A stretch of DNA of 64,000 nt, taken from assembly GCF_000429905.1 (NCBI RefSeq), contig NZ_AUCT01000013.1, forward strand, positions 1 through 64,000, in the 5' to 3' direction. The notes beneath the pieces are model-generated. The model was given only the letters and a program-made list of their open reading frames with translations. It did not search any database and had not been told where the DNA came from. A program made the translations under genes and the position numbers. Below are positions 49,395 to 59,360 of this stretch, one piece after another. Every line of letters starts with the position of its first letter. Within the stretch, counting starts at the first letter, position 1. Source of the DNA: Desulfatibacillum aliphaticivorans DSM 15576. GTDB taxonomy: Bacteria; Desulfobacterota; Desulfobacteria; Desulfobacterales; Desulfatibacillaceae.

Positions 49395-50618
49395 ATGCCC
49401 GAAACAGTAGTACTTATTGCAGGCTTTCTGCTCGGCTTTTATATGTCCTGGAACATTGGCGCCAACGACGTAGCCAACTCCATGGCCTCGGCCGTGGGCG
49501 CCAAGGCTATTACTGTAAGGCAAGCTGTTGTAATTGCAGGAGTATTGAATATTGTAGGCGCCGTTTTCATAGGCTCTCACGTAACTCAGACCATCCGAAA
49601 AGGCATTGTTTCCACCGAAGTGCTTGCGGACCCTCACATGGCTCTGGTGGGCGCTCTATCCGCTTTGTTGGCCGCGTCCCTATGGATCAGTTTTGCAACA
49701 TGGCGTTCCTTGCCGGTTTCCACTACGCATTCCATTGTGGGATCCATGATCGGTTTTGGAATCATGGCTTCGGGATTTTCGGTAATCAACTGGGGCAAGC
49801 TTGGCCAGGTTGTGGCCAGTTGGGTTATTTCTCCCGTATTCGCCATGGTGCTTTCTTTTCTTATGTTCAAATTTATAGTGGGTCTGATTTTATCCAGGGA
49901 AGACCCCTTTGAAAGAGCTATACGATGGTCTCCTTTGTTTGTAGGGATCGCCTTTTTTGTGGTTCTTCTTTGTTTCCTATTTAAAACGCCTTTGGGAAAA
50001 ACCTTTTCCATCAGCACGCCCATGGCCTTAAGCCTGGCTTTCGGCCTTGCTTTGATCTTCGGGTTTATCGGCAAGTTTCTTCTTGTGAAATTCATTCCTT
50101 CCGACAATCCGGATGGGACGGAGGAGGTTTTCAGGAAGATTCAAATCGGCACGTCCTGTTACGTGGCCTTGGCTCAGGGCGCCAATGACGTGGCCAACGC
50201 AATCGGTCCTTTGGCGCTGGTGTATTTTTTGGTTAAAGACGGCAACGTGGGCGCCAGCCTGCCCGTGCCCTGGTTTTTACTGCTTTTCGGCGGCATAGGC
50301 ATAGCTCTGGGAGTCGCCATGGCCGGCGAACGCGTCATGAAAACCATTGGCGAAAAAATTACCACTCTGACTAATACACGCGGTTTTGCGGTGGATTTTT
50401 CAGCCGCTACCACGGTGATGGTAGCCTCCAAAATGGGCTTGCCGGTATCCACCACTCATGCCGCTGTGGGCGGCGTCCTTGGCGTGGGATTCGCCGGCGG
50501 CGTGGACGCAGTAAACGTAGGCATCATCGGCAAGATTGTCTTGTACTGGGTGCTTACGGTTCCGGCGGCCGCTTTGACCAGCATGTTTTTGTTCCTGATT
50601 TTAGAACCCATACTATAA
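49395..50618 (+). CDS. PiT-family inorganic phosphate (or sulfate) permease
   Basis: 407 residues from ATG 49395 (AGGAAG upstream). About ten membrane helices; both PiT signature repeats are present: GANDVANSMASAVGAKAITVRQA near the N-terminus and GANDVANAIGPLALVYFLV in the second half, plus two copies of PVSTTHxxVG. It moves phosphate with a cation across the inner membrane. The DUF47 partner follows after 15 bp. In sulfate reducers PiT-like proteins have also been proposed for sulfate, but the DUF47 neighbour favours phosphate. Confidence 0.92.
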   Translation: MPETVVLIAGFLLGFYMSWNIGANDVANSMASAVGAKAITVRQAVVIAGVLNIVGAVFIGSHVTQTIRKGIVSTEVLADPHMALVGALSALLAASLWISFATWRSLPVSTTHSIVGSMIGFGIMASGFSVINWGKLGQVVASWVISPVFAMVLSFLMFKFIVGLILSREDPFERAIRWSPLFVGIAFFVVLLCFLFKTPLGKTFSISTPMALSLAFGLALIFGFIGKFLLVKFIPSDNPDGTEEVFRKIQIGTSCYVALAQGANDVANAIGPLALVYFLVKDGNVGASLPVPWFLLLFGGIGIALGVAMAGERVMKTIGEKITTLTNTRGFAVDFSAATTVMVASKMGLPVSTTHAAVGGVLGVGFAGGVDAVNVGIIGKIVLYWVLTVPAAALTSMFLFLILEPIL

Positions 50619-50633
50619 GAGAAGGAGTTCTCC

Positions 50634-51302
50634 ATGCGTATACCGTTTTCGAGTCTATTCGTTACATCACCGTTTGAGGGGCTTCAGGAACATGCGGAAA
50701 AGGTGAAGGAATGCGCCTGGGCTTATCAGCAAGGCATAGAATGCTACGTTACGGACAAGTGCGAATCCTTTGAAAAATTTCGCCACGAAGTCATCCGGTT
50801 GGAGCATGAAGCCGACGCCATAAAAAGGCGGGTCAGGGGCCATTTGCCGAAAAACACCATGCTTCCTGTGAGCAAGTTTCTCATATTCAGGTATATCCGG
50901 GAGCAGGACTGTGTTCTGGATTCCGTAAAGGACTCCCTGAACTGGTTGTCTTATCGTCCCCAGAACGCGATTCCCAAGGAATTGGAGAAGGATTTCTTCC
51001 TGCTTGTGGACTCAGTGGTGACTCCCATTGAAGAACTTTCGGCGATGGTTCAGGAAGCCAGGGAATACTTCAGTACGTTCTCCGAAAAGCAGAGAATCAA
51101 AGCCAAGGAAATCATCGCCACCATGCGTAGCCTGGAGCATGAGGCCGACATTTGCGAAGACCGGTTGAACCGGAAGATTTTCACCTGCGACGCAGATCCC
51201 ATAACGGTTATGCATCTTCTTAAGCTGACGGAAATCACGGGCTCCATCGCAGACCACGCGGAAAACGCTGGAGATATGATGCGGGCCATGCTTGCGAAAT
51301 AA
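50634..51302 (+). CDS. DUF47/PhoU-like phosphate transport regulator (Pit accessory protein)
   Basis: 222 residues, all helical, with repeated E-x-x-x-D metal-binding patterns: FRHEVIRLEHEADAIKRRVR and RSLEHEADICEDRLNRKIF. This is the TIGR00153 (DUF47) family, usually encoded next to PiT permeases as a cytoplasmic regulator. Terminator at 51331-51362. Confidence 0.93.
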   Translation: MRIPFSSLFVTSPFEGLQEHAEKVKECAWAYQQGIECYVTDKCESFEKFRHEVIRLEHEADAIKRRVRGHLPKNTMLPVSKFLIFRYIREQDCVLDSVKDSLNWLSYRPQNAIPKELEKDFFLLVDSVVTPIEELSAMVQEAREYFSTFSEKQRIKAKEIIATMRSLEHEADICEDRLNRKIFTCDADPITVMHLLKLTEITGSIADHAENAGDMMRAMLAK

Positions 51303-51330
51303 AACCGGGCTGAAAATTCCTTCTACATAT

Positions 51331-51362
51331 AAAACCGGATGGGAATATCCCTGTCCGGTTTT
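51331..51362 (+). terminator. Intrinsic terminator of the PiT operon
   Basis: AAAACCGGA and TCCGGTTTT around an inner GGG/CCC stem, followed by TTCCAATTTTT. Confidence 0.75.
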
Positions 51363-51566
51363 CCAATTTTTACATGCGGCGGATAAAACCTAATCTGAAG
51401 CCGTTCTTCCGGGCGCACGGATATTTTTCCCGCTCAATGACGACTCTCAGCCGAAGCTCCTCTTCCATACACAAATAGGCTTGGCAAAATTCAAGCGGGG
51501 GAAGCAAAAAGCCGATAGTACATGGAGGAGGGCATTCTTTGGACCGGGAAGAAAGCCGCCGCCGCT

Positions 51567-51611
51567 GTCTGCGCCCCCGAGAGGGGCCAAAACTCAGGCA
51601 TGGGCGCAGAC
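51567..51611. other. Large inverted repeat upstream of the hybrid kinase
   Basis: GTCTGCGCCC (51567-51576) and GGGCGCAGAC (51602-51611) are perfect complements 25 nt apart. It lies in the 485-bp gap between the PiT operon and the histidine kinase, with no convincing gene in that gap (a minus-strand frame at 51370-51618 has no ribosome site and low-complexity Arg content). Could be an attenuator or binding site. Confidence 0.45.
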
Positions 51612-51787
51612 CAACCATAACATATCAAAAAAACAAGAAAAATATTGATCTGTCTGTCCGTAACTGGCACAATGCAAACATAGTGAGGTTTACGGCTGTC
51701 AGATTCCCTGCTGGCCGAATCCGGGGTAAACGCGGATAATTGCACTGCCTTAATGAGTATATGCTTTTTATAAGGTTATGATAATTC

Positions 51788-54700
51788 ATGAAAAAATATC
51801 GCCTTGCGGATTTGATTGATGTTGCCGCGCTTCAAAGGATGGCCGACTCTTTATATCAATCAACAGGCATGCCCACAGGAATTATTGACGCGACGGACAA
51901 TTCGATCATTGTCGGGTCAGGGTGGCAAGACATTTGCCTTAATTTTCATCGCGCCTGCCCCAAGACCAAACACAGATGCCAAAAAAGCGATGACTATATT
52001 AAGGATCATCTAAAAATTGGAGAATTTAGCAAGTATAAATGCCATAACGGTTTATGGGATATTGGCACGCCCATCGTCGTTCACGGCAGACATCTGGCTA
52101 CGATGTTCCTGGGACAATTTTTTTTTGAAGGCGAGGCGCCGGAAAGAAACTTTTTTGTTGAGCAGGGAGTAAAATTTGGATTTGATCTTGATGCATACCT
52201 TGAGGCTCTGGATCAAGTGCCTAGTTTTACGCCAGAAAAAGTTGAATACATACTTGCCTACAACAAATCGCTAGCCCGTTTTATCATGGACCTGGCAGAA
52301 GGCGCCCTTTCCCGAAAAAAAGCAAAAAAACAGCTTTGGGAGCAAAATGAGGTCATGCAGGCAGTTCTGGAACACACCCACATGATGGCGGTGTATCTGG
52401 ACCGGCGCTTCAATTTCGTATGGGTCAACCAGGCTTACGCCAAAACCTGCAAGCATGATCAGTCGTTTTTTCCAGGAAAAAATCATTTTGATCTTTATCC
52501 GCATCCTGAGAATCAAGCCATTTTTCAGCGTGTGATTGAAACGGGAGAGCCTTTTTTCGTTGAAGCTAAAGCCTTTACATTTCCAGATCAGCCTGAACGC
52601 GGAGTAACCTATTGGGATTGGAGTTTGGCGCCCACAAAGGATAATTCCGGCAAGATAAACGGCTTGGTTTTCACATTGCTCGAGGTGACGGAACGCATCT
52701 TATCTGAAAAACGATCCCAAAAAAGCGAGGAAAATTTTCGCACTCTCATTGAAAATGTGATTGATTGGGTTTGGGTGGTGGATAAGGATGGGACTTATAC
52801 TTACGTGAGTCCTCAGGCGAAGGACCTGATAGGATACGAAATCAATGAAATCCTGGGCAGGACCCCATTTGATTTCATGTCTCAAACAGAAGCTGCAAGG
52901 GTCGCCCCCATTTTTTTCAAAGCCGTGAATAACCGTGAAAAAATCATAGCATTGGAAGACTCGTTATTAGCCAAAAATGGGTCTGAAGTCGTTTTTGAAA
53001 CCAACGCAGCCCCCATATACAATATGGAAAACGCTTTCATCGGATATATGGGAACCTGCCGCGATATCACGCTGCGAAAGCATGCGGAAAAGGAAAGGCG
53101 GCTCAATGAAATCCGCCTGGAAGCCCTCATGCAATTGAATGAATCCGGGCCAACTGATCCGGATGAGCTATCCCGATTTGCTCTTGAAAAAAGCGCCTTG
53201 CTCACGGACAGCAATATTGGCTTCATCAATTTTCTGTCTGATGATGAAAAGCATATAACCCATTCCGTTTACACCAAAAACACTTTGGCGCACTGCCGCC
53301 CGCCCAAGGAAATCCAAGCCTTTGAAATTGCAAAATGCGAGCTGCTGTCCGAGACCCTTCGCAAGCGGCAGCCCATTATAGTGAACGAAAACCCTGAGGA
53401 GCGCGCCGCCGCGGCTGCCTTTTCATCCGGGCTGCCCCTGGTTCGGCGCTTTATATCCATTCCGGTTTTTGAGGAAGATCGCATGGCGGCTATCGCCGCT
53501 TTGGGCAACAAAGAACAGCCATACACCCGGGAAGATGTTCGTCAGTTTAGGCTTTTCATGGACGGCCTGTGGCGGATTCTTCAAAGGAAGCGAATAGAAA
53601 ACACGCTCAAAATAAGTGAAATGCGCTTCCGGGAGCTTGCGGAACTACTCCCTGAAACCATATATGAAACGGACTTAGAGGGGAATCTGACCTTTGTAAA
53701 TCCTCAGGCATTCCAAATGTTCGGATATACCCAACAGGATTTTGATTCTGGTTTGAACGCATTTCAAATGATAATTGAAGAGGATCTTGCTAGAGCCAAA
53801 GAGAACTATTGGAAAATAATCCAGGGCGAAACGGTTGAGGTTACGGAGTATACAGGACGAAAAAAAGACGGGACCACTTTCCCCGCCCTTTTCCGTTCTT
53901 CGTCAATCCAAAGAAATAGCGAAATCGTGGGTCTGAGGGGCTTTATTATTGACATTACACAAAAACAACAAATGCAAGCCCAACTCGAGCACTCGCGGAA
54001 AATGCAAGCCATTGGCGCCCTGGCAGGAGGTGTTGCCCATGAATTCAATAATATGCTGACCATCATTATGGGCAATGCAGAGCTGGCCGCTGAGGACATC
54101 CCCGGATGTAATGCGGCTGCAGAGCAATTAAAGGAAATACAAAAGGCGTCGTTGCGGGCCAAGGAGGTGGTGCAAAGGTTGTTAAACGTCGCCCGCAAAT
54201 CCCACTCCGCCCGAAAGCCAACCCGAATTGCGGAAATTCTATATGAATCTCTTGATTTGCTTCAAAGAACCATCCCAAGTACAGTTTCCATCCGCCAAAA
54301 AATTTCTTGCACGGCCGAGACAATTTTAGCGGATTCCACCGAAATCCATCAGGTGGTCCTTAATCTTTGCACAAACGCCCAACACGCCCTGCATGAAGAG
54401 ACGGGCGTCATTAACGTGAGTCTGGAGCCCATCACCCTGGATCAAGCGATGGGGACGCAATTCAACCGCCTTGAACCTGGGCCCTACGCCAAGCTGATTA
54501 TATCCGACACAGGTGAAGGCATTCATCCGGACATCATGGAACGTGTATTCGAACCCTACTATACCACCAAGGAAATCGACAAAGGGCTCGGCATGGGGTT
54601 GGCGGTTGTTGATGGAATCATCAAAAAGCATGAGGGCGCGATCCATATTAAAAGCGAAGTCGGGAAAGGGACGACCGTTGAGGTGTTTTTTCCTTTGATC

Positions 54701-55120
54701 GAGACGCAAGCAGATATAAAGACCGCCCAAAAAAAAACTCTGCCCGCAAGCACGGAGCGCGTTTTATTAATTGATGACGAACCATCCATTTTGAAAATGC
54801 TCACTCAAATGATCAACCGCTATGGCTACGAAGTGACCGGAAGTTCTTCCAGCGTGGAGGCGCTGGAATTGTTTCGGAGGCAGCCCCATGGGTTTGATCT
54901 GGTGATTACCGACATGTCGCTGCCCCATATGCCCGGAGACCGGCTGGCTCGGGAAATGATGCGAATAAGGCCGGACATTCCCGTCATTCTTTGTACAGGC
55001 CACAATGAGCGTATGAACGAAAAAAAGGCCCTGAATCTGGGAATCAAGGCCTTTATAACAAAACCCTTTTTAAAAAATAATATAGTGCAAACAATTCAGG
55101 ATGTACTGAAAAATGCCTGA
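51788..55120 (+). CDS. Hybrid histidine kinase with PocR, PAS and GAF sensor domains
   Basis: 1110 residues, no membrane segment, so cytosolic. N-terminal PocR-type sensory domain (1-175; GMPTGIIDATDNSIIVGSGWQ, CPKTKHRC), two PAS domains (about 190-310 and 315-435), a GAF domain (about 440-600: LTDSNIGFINFLSDDEKHIT), a third PAS (about 620-740), a kinase core with phospho-His H751 in GGVAHEFNNML, N- and G-boxes (NLCTNAQHAL, DTGEGI, GLGMGLAVV) and a C-terminal receiver with Asp D1042 in VITDMSLPHMPG. PocR domains often bind small organic ligands (first known from propanediol use). No response regulator or target operon is adjacent. Confidence 0.92.
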   Translation: MKKYRLADLIDVAALQRMADSLYQSTGMPTGIIDATDNSIIVGSGWQDICLNFHRACPKTKHRCQKSDDYIKDHLKIGEFSKYKCHNGLWDIGTPIVVHGRHLATMFLGQFFFEGEAPERNFFVEQGVKFGFDLDAYLEALDQVPSFTPEKVEYILAYNKSLARFIMDLAEGALSRKKAKKQLWEQNEVMQAVLEHTHMMAVYLDRRFNFVWVNQAYAKTCKHDQSFFPGKNHFDLYPHPENQAIFQRVIETGEPFFVEAKAFTFPDQPERGVTYWDWSLAPTKDNSGKINGLVFTLLEVTERILSEKRSQKSEENFRTLIENVIDWVWVVDKDGTYTYVSPQAKDLIGYEINEILGRTPFDFMSQTEAARVAPIFFKAVNNREKIIALEDSLLAKNGSEVVFETNAAPIYNMENAFIGYMGTCRDITLRKHAEKERRLNEIRLEALMQLNESGPTDPDELSRFALEKSALLTDSNIGFINFLSDDEKHITHSVYTKNTLAHCRPPKEIQAFEIAKCELLSETLRKRQPIIVNENPEERAAAAAFSSGLPLVRRFISIPVFEEDRMAAIAALGNKEQPYTREDVRQFRLFMDGLWRILQRKRIENTLKISEMRFRELAELLPETIYETDLEGNLTFVNPQAFQMFGYTQQDFDSGLNAFQMIIEEDLARAKENYWKIIQGETVEVTEYTGRKKDGTTFPALFRSSSIQRNSEIVGLRGFIIDITQKQQMQAQLEHSRKMQAIGALAGGVAHEFNNMLTIIMGNAELAAEDIPGCNAAAEQLKEIQKASLRAKEVVQRLLNVARKSHSARKPTRIAEILYESLDLLQRTIPSTVSIRQKISCTAETILADSTEIHQVVLNLCTNAQHALHEETGVINVSLEPITLDQAMGTQFNRLEPGPYAKLIISDTGEGIHPDIMERVFEPYYTTKEIDKGLGMGLAVVDGIIKKHEGAIHIKSEVGKGTTVEVFFPLIETQADIKTAQKKTLPASTERVLLIDDEPSILKMLTQMINRYGYEVTGSSSSVEALELFRRQPHGFDLVITDMSLPHMPGDRLAREMMRIRPDIPVILCTGHNERMNEKKALNLGIKAFITKPFLKNNIVQTIQDVLKNA

Positions 55121-55158
55121 TCTGAAATTGCATGCGTCCATAAACCACAGTTGTTGAA

Positions 55159-56415
55159 TCAGCTTCTGATCTGGCCCTGGCCTTCCACAACAAACTTGGT
55201 TGCAGTGAGCTCTTCCACGCCCATGGGTCCGAATGCATGCAGCTTGGAGGTGCTGATGCCTATCTCCGCGCCCAGGCCCAACTGGCCTCCGTCGTTGAAC
55301 CGGGTGGAGGCGTTGACCATAACCGCCGAAGCGTCCACCTCGCGGCAAAAGCGCTTGGCTCTGGTGTAGTTGTCTGTGACAATGGTTTCGGTATGAAGCG
55401 AGCCGTATTTGGCGATATGATCCATGGCTTCGTCCATATCCTTAACTACCTTGACCGCCAGAATCAGATCCAAAAATTCCGCAGGCCAGTCTTCTTCCTG
55501 GGCGGGCTTGGCGTCTTTAAGGATTGCGCAGGTTTTGGGGCAGCCTCTGAATTCCACGCCGTCCCTGCTCAATACTTCACAGACCTTGGGCAGAAAAGCC
55601 GCCGCCTCGGCCTCATTGACCAGCAAGGTTTCCACGGCATTGCAGACGCCGGGACGCTGCACCTTGCCGTTTTGGCAAATGTTTACCGCCATGTCGTGGT
55701 CCGCCGACCGATCCACATACACGTGGCACACGCCCTTGTAATGCTTGAGCACGGGAATGCTGGAGTTGGCCACCACAAAACGAATGAGTCCCTCCCCTCC
55801 CCTGGGGATGACCAGATCGATGTATTCTTCCTGTGTCAGCAGTTCCTTGACCGCCTCGCGGTCCGTCATGGGAACAAGCTGCACCACGGTTTCGGGCAGG
55901 CCGTTTTTAGCCAGGGCTTTTGCGATAACCTGCCCCAGCGCCCGGTTGGAATGAATGGCTTCGGAGCCGCCCCGGAGGACCACGGCGTTTCCGGCTTTGA
56001 GACAAAGGCCTGCCGCGTCTATGGTTACGTTGGGGCGGGATTCGTAGATCATGCAGACAACGCCCAGGGGGATGCGCATTTTCCCCACGGATAAGCCGTT
56101 GGGGCGCTGCCACATCTTAACCATGGAGCCGACAGGATCGGCCATGGCGGCCACCTCAATGAGGCCCTGAGCCATGGATTCAATGGTGGCTTCCTTGATG
56201 GTCAAGCGGTCGATCATGGCGGAGCTAAGGCCGCTTTCCTTGGCCGCCTCCAAATCCTTGGCGTTTTCTTGGTATAAAAAGGATGCTTCTTCCTTAAGCA
56301 GGGCGGCAATGTCTGTGAGCACCTTGTCCTTCACCTGGCCCGAACATTTGCCAATTTCCCGGGAGGCCGCGCGAGCCGCCTTGGCCATATCGAGTATGAT
56401 TTCGTTTACACTCAC
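55159..56415 (-). CDS. proA: Gamma-glutamyl phosphate reductase
   Basis: 418 residues. Aldehyde-dehydrogenase fold with PLGVVCMIYESRPNVTIDAAGLCLKAGNAVVLRGG, the catalytic Cys in QRPGVCNAVETLLV and HTETIVTDNY. Reduces glutamyl-5-phosphate to the semialdehyde for proline. Overlaps proB by 4 bp (ATGA). Confidence 0.96.
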   Translation of the reverse strand: MSVNEIILDMAKAARAASREIGKCSGQVKDKVLTDIAALLKEEASFLYQENAKDLEAAKESGLSSAMIDRLTIKEATIESMAQGLIEVAAMADPVGSMVKMWQRPNGLSVGKMRIPLGVVCMIYESRPNVTIDAAGLCLKAGNAVVLRGGSEAIHSNRALGQVIAKALAKNGLPETVVQLVPMTDREAVKELLTQEEYIDLVIPRGGEGLIRFVVANSSIPVLKHYKGVCHVYVDRSADHDMAVNICQNGKVQRPGVCNAVETLLVNEAEAAAFLPKVCEVLSRDGVEFRGCPKTCAILKDAKPAQEEDWPAEFLDLILAVKVVKDMDEAMDHIAKYGSLHTETIVTDNYTRAKRFCREVDASAVMVNASTRFNDGGQLGLGAEIGISTSKLHAFGPMGVEELTATKFVVEGQGQIRS

Positions 56416-57602
56416 GGATTTTCCTCCTGATCTTCAAATGTAACGACTAAATTGTCGCGATGAATCACTTCGTCATAAGCTTTATGCTTTAAAATGCATT
56501 CCAGTTCGGAGCTTGGCTTGCCCTTGATCTTTCTGGCGTCGGCCGAAGAATAATTGGTAAGCCCTATCCCCAATTCCCGGCGATCCAAGTCCACCACGCG
56601 AACCGGAGCGCCTACCCCAAAGGCGCCTTCTACGGCCTTGATGCCCACAGGCAACAGGCTTTTGCCGTTATTAACCAGGGCGTTGGCGGCGCCATTATCG
56701 ATCATGAACAGGCCCTTGGGATTGGCTGCAAAGCCCAGCCAGCATTTTTTGCCCGCCATTTTTTTACTTTTCGGAGCGAAAAGGGTCCCTACTTCCTCCC
56801 CATCGAAAATTTTCTTTAAGATGCCTGAAGTCGCCCCGCCCGCCACAATCATTGGTATGCCGGCGGCATGCGCTTTTTTGGCGGCGATTACCTTAGAGGC
56901 CATGCCTCCGGTGCCGTGCTGGCCTGTATGGCAACTTGCCGATTGCTCCAGGGCTGAGGTTATCTTTTCGACGTAAGGGACTATCTTGGCGTCTGAACAG
57001 GTTCTGGGGTCGCTGGTGTACAATCCGTCGATATCCGTCAGATTGATCACCACGTCCACATCCAGCAATTGAGCGATCATGGCGGACAGGTTGTCGTTAT
57101 CCCCGAATTTTAACTCAGCAACCACCACCGTATCGTTTTCGTTGATAATAGGCAACACCTTCCAGGCTAATAGGGTCTGAAGGGCGTTTCGAGCGTTCAG
57201 GTAACGTCTGCGGGCCGCCAGGTCGTCTCGAGTAAGCAGCACCTGGGCGACCTTTACATTATGCTCTTCAAAAGCCAGTTCATATTCATTGATAAGGCTG
57301 GCCTGCCCCACAGCGGCTGCAGCTTGCTTTTCCGGTATTTCCGTAGGCCTCTTGGCAAGCTGCATCTTGCGTACGCCCGCGGCCACGGCGCCGGAGGATA
57401 CCAGGATGATTTCCCGGCCTGTAGCATGCAGCTCCGCCAGTTGCTGGGAAAGATTTTTGACCATTTTCAAATTAAGGCCGGTTTCTTCGGTCAATATGCC
57501 TGAGCCGACCTTGACCACCACCCGTTTGACGCAGGAAAAAAACTCCTTGCGATTGCCGGCGCCTGAAAATACAGCGCCATTGTTATTGGCTTGGCCTTTC
57601 AT
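56412..57602 (-). CDS. proB: Glutamate 5-kinase with PUA domain
   Basis: 396 residues. Kinase core VVVKVGSGILTEE, ILVSSGAVAAG, INENDTVVV and KFGDNDNLSAMIAQLLDVDVVINLTDIDGLYTSDPR; C-terminal PUA domain from about 300. The N-terminal ~18 residues (MKGQANNNGAVFSGAGN) are an unusual extension. Makes glutamyl-5-phosphate; feedback by proline is expected. Operon with obgE upstream and proA downstream. Confidence 0.96.
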   Translation of the reverse strand: MKGQANNNGAVFSGAGNRKEFFSCVKRVVVKVGSGILTEETGLNLKMVKNLSQQLAELHATGREIILVSSGAVAAGVRKMQLAKRPTEIPEKQAAAAVGQASLINEYELAFEEHNVKVAQVLLTRDDLAARRRYLNARNALQTLLAWKVLPIINENDTVVVAELKFGDNDNLSAMIAQLLDVDVVINLTDIDGLYTSDPRTCSDAKIVPYVEKITSALEQSASCHTGQHGTGGMASKVIAAKKAHAAGIPMIVAGGATSGILKKIFDGEEVGTLFAPKSKKMAGKKCWLGFAANPKGLFMIDNGAANALVNNGKSLLPVGIKAVEGAFGVGAPVRVVDLDRRELGIGLTNYSSADARKIKGKPSSELECILKHKAYDEVIHRDNLVVTFEDQEENP

Positions 57603-57664
57603 AATAAACCTGAATTCTATAGGAAATGATAAAAAAAGCTGGCTGCTGACCTAATTAAAATAAA

Positions 57665-58675
57665 TCAGGATGGTCGGCGGCCCGGTTCGCGGAGTTGGGC
57701 GAATATGGCTTCAATAAGTTCGTCCAGTCCCTCCCCCAATATAGCAGAAATCTGCAATACCTGCAGATTCCCACAAGATTGCTTAAAAAGGCAAGCGCCT
57801 TCTTCAGCTTCGGGAAGGTCCATTTTATTTAAAACCACTATTTGGGGCTTTTCGCCCAGAGCCTGATCATAGGAACTGAGTTCCTTATTGATGGCCTGGT
57901 ACGATGCCAAAGGGTCTTCGGCAGTCACCTGCGAGGCGTCGATGAGATGGATAAGAAGGCGGTTGCGCTCTATATGACGCAAAAACCGGTGGCCAAGGCC
58001 TGCGCCTTGGGCGGCGCCTTCAATAAGGCCGGGGATATCGGCGATGACAACAGGCTCTCCGTAGGGATCCTGAAGCACTCCAAGACTGGGAGCAAGGGTG
58101 GTAAACGGATAGGCGCCGATTTTGGGTCTTGCTGCGGTAAGGGCTGTGATGAGGCTGGATTTGCCTGCGTTGGGCAAGCCCACCAAGCCGACGTCCGCCA
58201 GAAGTTTGAGTTCCAGCCTGAGGGTTTTCTCCTCGCCTTCCTCGCCTTCCTGTGCGAACCTGGGAGCTCGGTAGGTAGAGGAGGTAAAGTGCTTGTTGCC
58301 TTTACCTCCCCTACCGCCGTGACAAACTATACACCGTTCCTCTTCAACAGAAAGATCCGCTATGATTTCGGATGTTTCCGCATCGCGGACAATCGTACCC
58401 ACGGGCACTTCAATGAGGAGATCCTCCCCATTTTTTCCGTGTCGGTTGGCTCCACTGCCGTATCCTCCACGTTGCGCCTGGAAACGATGTTTATAACGAA
58501 AATGATAGAGGGTGTGTTTGGCTCGCGTAGCGACAAGCACCACGTCTCCGCCCTTGCCTCCGTTGCCTCCATCCGGTCCGCCCCTAGGGATAAACCTTTC
58601 GCGCCGGAAGCTGACACACCCTCTTCCGCCATCGCCTGATTGTACAATCAAGGTGGCTTCGTCTACGAATTTCAC
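57665..58675 (-). CDS. obgE: GTPase Obg/CgtA
   Basis: 336 residues. N-terminal glycine-rich Obg domain (FVDEATLIVQSGDGGRGCVSFRRERFIPRGGPDGGNGGKGGDV), then the G domain: GLPNAGKSSLITALTAARPKIGAYPFTTLAP, DIPGLIEGAAQG, NKMDLP. Acts in 50S ribosome assembly. Overlaps the rpmA stop by 4 bp; lacks the variable C-terminal extension. Confidence 0.97.
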   Translation of the reverse strand: MKFVDEATLIVQSGDGGRGCVSFRRERFIPRGGPDGGNGGKGGDVVLVATRAKHTLYHFRYKHRFQAQRGGYGSGANRHGKNGEDLLIEVPVGTIVRDAETSEIIADLSVEEERCIVCHGGRGGKGNKHFTSSTYRAPRFAQEGEEGEEKTLRLELKLLADVGLVGLPNAGKSSLITALTAARPKIGAYPFTTLAPSLGVLQDPYGEPVVIADIPGLIEGAAQGAGLGHRFLRHIERNRLLIHLIDASQVTAEDPLASYQAINKELSSYDQALGEKPQIVVLNKMDLPEAEEGACLFKQSCGNLQVLQISAILGEGLDELIEAIFAQLREPGRRPS

Positions 58676-58926
58676 ACCGGGTATACGCTCACTTTTTTCT
58701 TGTCGCGGCCCTTGCGTTCGTAGGCGACTTTGCCATCGATGGTGGCGAACAAAGTGTAATCGCGGCCCATGCCCACGTTTTCGCCGGGATGAATTCTGGT
58801 GCCCACCTGGCGAACCAGGATATTGCCGGCCCGAACGATTTCTCCGCCGTAGCGTTTTACGCCCCGGCGTTGGCCGTTACTATCCCTGCCGTTTCTTGAG
58901 CTACCGCCAGCTTTCTTATGTGCCAT
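58672..58926 (-). CDS. rpmA: 50S ribosomal protein L27
   Basis: 84 residues beginning MAHKKAGGSSRNGRDSNGQR, with GNILVRQVGTRIHPGENVG and the ending KVAYERKGRDKKKVSVYPV. No N-terminal cleavage extension. Part of the rplU-rpmA-obgE set. Confidence 0.98.
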   Translation of the reverse strand: MAHKKAGGSSRNGRDSNGQRRGVKRYGGEIVRAGNILVRQVGTRIHPGENVGMGRDYTLFATIDGKVAYERKGRDKKKVSVYPV

Positions 58927-58948
58927 GACTCAATACTCCTGATATCGT

Positions 58949-59266
58949 TTAGGCTCCGGCCTCAATTTTATTGATCTTGAGAGCCGTGAAAGGCTGCCGG
59001 TGACCTTGTTTTTTCCTATAGCCTTTGCGCCTTTTAAACCTGAAGACCAAGACTTTTTTGGCTTTGCCCTGTTCTACTATCTGGGCGTCTACAGCCACAT
59101 TTTCCACAGTGGGCTGACCCACCTTCACGTTTTCGCCGTCGGAAAAAAGCAGGACCTGGTCCAGGCGCACGGTGTCTCCGACCTCGCCGGGGAGTTTTTC
59201 CACCCGGACGATTTCGCCTTCACCTACTTTGTATTGTTTTCCGCCGGTAGCTATTACGGCATACAT
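58949..59266 (-). CDS. rplU: 50S ribosomal protein L21
   Basis: 105 residues: MYAVIATGGKQYKVGEGEIV, GQPTVENVAVDAQIVEQGK and the C-terminal FKRRKGYRKKQGHRQPFT. Standard L21. First ribosomal gene of the set; about 95 bp after rng, where an operon promoter is likely but not clear. Confidence 0.98.
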   Translation of the reverse strand: MYAVIATGGKQYKVGEGEIVRVEKLPGEVGDTVRLDQVLLFSDGENVKVGQPTVENVAVDAQIVEQGKAKKVLVFRFKRRKGYRKKQGHRQPFTALKINKIEAGA

Positions 59267-59360
59267 TGTTATTTAAACCTCCTTGACATCATTTCAAAAA
59301 ACCGGTCAAGCAAAACCGATCTTATAAAGACAAAAATCCGACCTGTCAACGGAAAAAGAA

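Noticed and set aside
51370..51618. Minus-strand frame of 82 codons upstream of the hybrid kinase
   Set aside because: No ribosome site, arginine-rich start built from the inverted repeat, no family.
51660..51685. TGGCAC near 51668 as a sigma54 promoter for the hybrid kinase
   Set aside because: The -12 GC element is not at the required distance.
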